A stretch of DNA of 36,950 nucleotides from JBGSKV01 sp041740975. GTDB taxonomy: Bacteria; Bdellovibrionota_B; Oligoflexia; Oligoflexales; JALZUQ01. The stretch lies in contig JBGSKV010000119.1 in the NCBI GenBank assembly GCA_041740975.1, positions 1-36,950 on the forward strand, read 5' to 3'. The notes beneath the pieces are model-generated. The model did not search any database, was not told where the DNA came from, and was given only the letters and a program-made list of their open reading frames with translations. The translations under genes and the position numbers were made by a program. Shown here one piece after another: positions 34,102-36,950 of this stretch. Each line of letters opens with the position of its first letter. Position 1 is the stretch's first letter.

Positions 34102-34141
34102 ACCAACTCTATAACGAAGCACAATTCGTTATAGAGTTGGT
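34102..34141. repeat. Perfect 17-bp hairpin upstream of a lipoprotein gene
   Basis: ACCAACTCTATAACGAA pairs with TTCGTTATAGAGTTGGT with a six-base loop, about 44 bases before the start of the minus-strand gene at 34058. On the plus strand it is followed by TTTGATT, so it could also terminate a plus-strand transcript, but no plus gene precedes it. As a leader element it would be very stable. Confidence 0.7.
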
Positions 34142-34303
34142 TTTGATTGGGATTGCGGCCCGCTGGACCAAATGTGAACCGACTTGGTTTATTAACGGAC
34201 CATTCTTTCGATCGTTTAAAATTCGGGTGGCTTAGTGATGTATGAGCCGAGTGGGCGAAACTTTAGAGGGGTAGGGTAATGAAAGCATGCTAGGCAAATT
34301 TGG

Positions 34304-34333
34304 TACGTACGAACTTTGCGAAATTCGTACGTA
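34304..34333. terminator. Inverted repeat after the His-rich gene
   Basis: TACGTACGAA and TTCGTACGTA pair over 10 bp with a 10-base loop, 17 bases past the stop of the gene at 34351. It probably ends that transcript, though the U tract is poor on the minus strand. Confidence 0.45.
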
Positions 34334-34350
34334 CGATTTTCTTGAGAGAA

Positions 34351-34626
34351 TTACCAGCGACGACGATAGACTGGTCTGCGAGGATGAACGACAACTGGAC
34401 GGCCAAAACCAGGCCTAACATACACTGGGCCACGTCTGTAATGAACGCCTGGATGAAATCCCGGATGGAAGCCAGGGTGAAAACCGGGATTGAAACCTGG
34501 ATGGAAGCCAGGGTGAAAACCCGGATGAAATCCTGGGCCATGAACTGGTGGGCCTACCCAAACTTGAGCTTGAGCTGCACCGGCAAACAAGCCGCATAAG
34601 ATGAGCGCTAAAAATAGTTTTTTCAT
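34351..34626 (-). CDS. Exported Pro-Gly-Phe-His repeat protein
   Basis: Codes for 91 residues from the ATG at 34626 (AAGGGG six bases upstream; a TTG just before is less likely). The signal peptide ends AGAAQA|QV (~20). Residues ~31-62 are eight PGFH-like units, one carrying Asn instead of His and the last Val instead of Phe. The C-terminus is Arg/Pro/Tyr/Val-rich and ends RRRW. Such His/Pro/Gly repeats can bind metals (Ni, Cu, Zn) or form elastic, low-complexity material. It is preceded by a good promoter and followed by an inverted repeat, so it is a single-gene transcript. Confidence 0.75.
   Translation of the reverse strand: MKKLFLALILCGLFAGAAQAQVWVGPPVHGPGFHPGFHPGFHPGFNPGFHPGFHPGFHPGVHYRRGPVYVRPGFGRPVVVHPRRPVYRRRW
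34441..34536 (-). repeat. In-frame 12-base tandem repeat coding for PGFH
   Basis: Eight four-codon units inside the gene. The units are also near-identical in DNA, so copy number could change by slippage. Confidence 0.7.
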
Positions 34627-34692
34627 CAAGAACCCCTTTTCCTATTTGAGTGATTTTTGCCTTTAATGTGGACCAAGGCATCTAGAACCTGA

Positions 34693-34721
34693 TGTATAGA
34701 AAAGGGGGGCTAAGATGTCAA
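34693..34721 (-). promoter_or_regulatory. Sigma-70-type promoter of the repeat gene
   Basis: On the minus strand TTGACA and TATACA are 17 bases apart; -35 is consensus. The transcript would begin near 34686, about 60 bases before the ATG. Confidence 0.65.
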
Positions 34722-34881
34722 CCAAAGTAAATGAAATTCTCATGTTGAAAAAATAAGCCAACGAAGCTCGACTCGTCTGAGTCATTCATCGAGTCACGAC
34801 CATCTTAAATGGAATGTGCAAGTTTGTAGCACGCTGAATCAGTTGAAAACGATCGCACATAGAATGTAAGTTTTATGTCGA

Positions 34882-35793
34882 TTATCGGCCCAAAGGAGCT
34901 TCTTGTTCCTCTTTGGTCACAGAAACATTTATACAACATAGGCCAAGTTCAACTGCAAGCGGGTTCGCAAAATTTTCTATCGCAGTATAGGGTTCATCTG
35001 AGGCGCGATCTGGGCCAGACATCGTCCAAGCGTTTAGAGTCAAGTATTGTCCGCGCGGCACCATGCTACATCTCCTACGAACATCAACTATTGTAGTACG
35101 CAATGAATTTAAAGCTTTTAACCGTGCCTCGTTGCCAGTGATGTGCGCTGGCTGGGCCAAATCAGATTCAATCGGATGCAAACTCATCGGACTATTTGTA
35201 AAGCTAAGAATATTGCGATCAATGCCCTCATATCTTTCTGGAATTTTGCTTTTTCGCAGGGGGATTTTGTTTATGTCTGCGTCTCGCCATGAATGGCCGA
35301 AGAAGATTGAACACTTGTCACCAGTCGCTGTTAAGGCGGGACCTTTTGGACGTGGTTTCGTGGCTGGGTTATTGTCGTTATCACAACATACAAATTTTGC
35401 TGTTGCCTCAACATGCTCAACCCCCTTATCGGGCAGGGCGGCTAAGTTCAAGCTATGCAACTGGCTTACTGCGTAACCCTGGTTATGACAAATCGTTTTC
35501 GCGGTAAGTGCGTCTGGGCTATTTTTGATTTTATTTACTAGGTAATCTTTGAGCCAAGTCCTGTTTCCGACTTTAGCAATACCACCCACGCTAAGCTCGT
35601 TTTCAAAAACTTTTCCATTGGCGCAGGAATACGTTCCTTCTGTCAACTCAATTGGACTTAACTTATGGACAGTTGTCGAAACCGCGTCAATGGGTAATAT
35701 ACCACCCCTTTCGTTGCTAGCTGGCTGACTTTCCAGACAGCTGACATTCACGAAAGAGAAAAGGGCTGCGATATACACCATGCGAATATTCAT
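34882..35793 (-). CDS. Lipoprotein of unknown function
   Basis: Codes for 303 residues from the ATG at 35793 (GGAG six bases upstream; an ATG two codons earlier and the longer frame from 35841 are less fitting). The lipobox is FVNVSC|L, and NERGG follows as in the lipoprotein at 29159. The mature part contains nine or so Cys including CCDNDNN and GLCCINV pairs, implying disulfides. The phrase CSIFFGHSWRDADINK is unusual. It follows the gene at 35829 by 35 bases and is likely co-transcribed with it. No family is recognised. Confidence 0.65.
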   Translation of the reverse strand: MNIRMVYIAALFSFVNVSCLESQPASNERGGILPIDAVSTTVHKLSPIELTEGTYSCANGKVFENELSVGGIAKVGNRTWLKDYLVNKIKNSPDALTAKTICHNQGYAVSQLHSLNLAALPDKGVEHVEATAKFVCCDNDNNPATKPRPKGPALTATGDKCSIFFGHSWRDADINKIPLRKSKIPERYEGIDRNILSFTNSPMSLHPIESDLAQPAHITGNEARLKALNSLRTTIVDVRRRCSMVPRGQYLTLNAWTMSGPDRASDEPYTAIENFANPLAVELGLCCINVSVTKEEQEAPLGR

Positions 35794-35828
35794 ACTCATC
35801 TCCAAAAGTATTTGCTTATATTTGACAT

Positions 35829-36770
35829 TTATTTTGGGCATTCACCGGCTTCGGTGGCTGGTTTGATATCAGTATGCATACCTACGCTTAGGAATCGATT
35901 GGTCACATCTCTTACTTTGTTCCACCACTTGCATTCTGAATCACCAAAATCGCCTGGATAAAATTCACCTATTTGCACAACTTGAGGAATTGTGGGTGAT
36001 TCTACTATGTAAGAGCTTGCACCACTGAGGCCGCCTGAAATGTTCACTTTCGCGCTTGAAAAGCCAGGCTCGTCATGTCCAATAAACCAAAAGGTAGTTG
36101 TCTTGCCATGATACTTAGTCACTGAGGCTGATTTTAGTTTTGAATTAGCGGTTCCGTCCTGACTAACTTTCGAAGCTGCAGTATGGACGCTATACAAATC
36201 ACCATCTCCATTGTAGGTGAGGGTATTTTCGGTCTCTTCTTCACTTTTTTCATCATTTTCACCCAAGTTATCGCGATCAAACCAATGTTTTGAATAATCG
36301 CTTTTAACTGTATTTGCTTCGACCCCTGTACGCTTAGTTCTTCTCGATACGTTAGAACCACCATATTGTTCTGTACCGTCACCAAATATAGACGGGTGCT
36401 TAGAAAAGTGTTCATTTGAAGTTTCGGTTATTTGCAAATTGCCCGACGCAGATCCTGAATAGGAAGATTCTCCAGATTTTGTATCGGAAAAAATATACTC
36501 CTGAATAGGATCGTCCTCGTTGTCCTGCTTAATGTCTGATGAGTAATCGGAAATTTGATTGTAAACCCGAGTATTGCTCGGCTTGAGTCCAATGCTGACC
36601 GTGATCGATTGTGTATCTTTATCTTTAGGACATGTTTTAGAGTACTGGCTATTGTAATAATATTCGCCCGAGGGAAGATTATTTGGTTTAAAGACTGTAA
36701 AACATTTTACGCAACCCTTAGAATCTGCCGTACTACATGAAGCCCATGCCTGAGCTTCGAAAATCAACAT
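35829..36770 (-). CDS. Exported Ser/Thr/Asn-rich protein with a disturbed 5' end
   Basis: Codes for 313 residues from ATG 36770 (LIFEAQAWASC). The region between ~70 and ~210 is low-complexity and acidic (Ser, Glu, Asn, Asp), and the ends carry Cys residues (CSTADSKGCVKC; SECKWW; GECPK). It looks secreted, but the start leaves only half a signal peptide. The same frame continues upstream as RHYFTGSTILLFS before a stop, with no start codon; a usable ATG AAG at 36822 is one base out of frame. The real start is probably lost to a one-base indel. Heads a pair with the gene at 34882. Confidence 0.55.
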   Translation of the reverse strand: MLIFEAQAWASCSTADSKGCVKCFTVFKPNNLPSGEYYYNSQYSKTCPKDKDTQSITVSIGLKPSNTRVYNQISDYSSDIKQDNEDDPIQEYIFSDTKSGESSYSGSASGNLQITETSNEHFSKHPSIFGDGTEQYGGSNVSRRTKRTGVEANTVKSDYSKHWFDRDNLGENDEKSEEETENTLTYNGDGDLYSVHTAASKVSQDGTANSKLKSASVTKYHGKTTTFWFIGHDEPGFSSAKVNISGGLSGASSYIVESPTIPQVVQIGEFYPGDFGDSECKWWNKVRDVTNRFLSVGMHTDIKPATEAGECPK

Positions 36771-36822
36771 GCTAAAAAGTAGGATGGTTGATCCAGTAAA
36801 GTAATGACGTACTAACCTTCAT

Positions 36823-36950
36823 CAATTTCTTGGACTCCAAGTTAAGCGTGGTATAACGATGTTTCTTGGAGGTTCAGATGGAGTTAGTTCGAAGGAAATT
36901 CGACAAGGAATTCAAACTAGAAGCGGTGAAAATGGTCCGCGGCGGAATGA
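36823..36950 (+). mobile_element. Left part of an IS3-family element, cut by the window edge
   Basis: The transposase start and ribosome site are present. The exact end is not fixed; a near-palindrome CTTGGACTCCAAG (36829-36841) lies about where the terminal inverted repeat should be. The right end is outside the window. Confidence 0.55.
36878..36950 (+). CDS. IS3-family transposase OrfA, N-terminal part
   Basis: Only 24 residues are inside the window (MELVRRKFDKEFKLEAVKMV and on). The RRKFxKEFKLEAVxxVR pattern is the standard start of the DNA-binding helix-turn-helix OrfA (IS3/IS911 type). GGAGG lies six bases before the ATG. The gene continues past the right edge. Confidence 0.8.
   Translation, partial: MELVRRKFDKEFKLEAVKMVRGGM

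Noticed and set aside
34300..34599. 99-codon plus-strand frame over the repeat gene
   Set aside because: It is the complement of the PGFH repeat; the minus-strand frame has the signal peptide, ribosome site and promoter.

Overview
The window looks like a chromosomal segment of a Gram-negative predatory-type bacterium of the Bdellovibrionota (Bdellovibrio-like). This is an inference from moderate GC content, the very large share of short exported proteins and lipoproteins with no recognisable family, and the mix of families present (App1-type phosphatase, baeRF-type protein, DUF4385, DUF900, HNH fragment). There are no rRNA or tRNA genes, no CRISPR array and no phage module. The only mobile element is the start of an IS3-type element at the right edge.

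Layout. 1-10.8 kb is mostly recognisable metabolism and envelope: an App1-like phosphatase lipoprotein, a DedA membrane protein, a tiny secreted Cys-rich peptide, an HdeD-like protein, a baeRF-type protein, a glutaminase/MFS operon, an outer-membrane barrel, and an overlapping beta-carbonic anhydrase/bestrophin pair. A YagU-like protein follows at about 11 kb. HdeD, glutaminase, carbonic anhydrase plus an anion channel, and YagU all belong to families linked elsewhere to acid stress or pH, so this stretch may be a loose pH-homeostasis neighbourhood. Two well-formed sigma-54 (-24/-12) promoters lie ahead of the membrane protein at 11846 and the DUF4385 gene at 18183.

The most interesting system is the minus-strand operon 16015-14634. 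It encodes a 91-residue lipoprotein ending in CPPCGMG, a DUF692/MNIO multinuclear iron oxygenase, and a 68-residue protein whose start overlaps the MNIO stop. This is the architecture of a RiPP pathway that modifies cysteines, here apparently with a lipid-anchored precursor.

20-25 kb holds a VWA lipoprotein, then a two-gene overlapping unit. The first gene encodes an exported protein with several helix-turn-helix-like segments; the second is built of four ~96-residue repeats that resemble homing-endonuclease-associated repeats. 25.3-26.1 kb is a scar: a gene that has lost its signal peptide and the C-terminal half of an HNH endonuclease meet at two copies of a small palindromic repeat.

26.4-36.8 kb is almost entirely exported proteins and lipoproteins of unknown function. 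They include a methyltransferase with a signal peptide, a lipoprotein with EF-hand-like calcium motifs, a large exported protein that seems to start at ATT, a His/Pro/Gly repeat protein, and two divergent members (13.9 and 33.3 kb) of one lipoprotein family. The window ends in an IS3-family transposase that begins close to the apparently frame-damaged 5' end of the last minus-strand gene.
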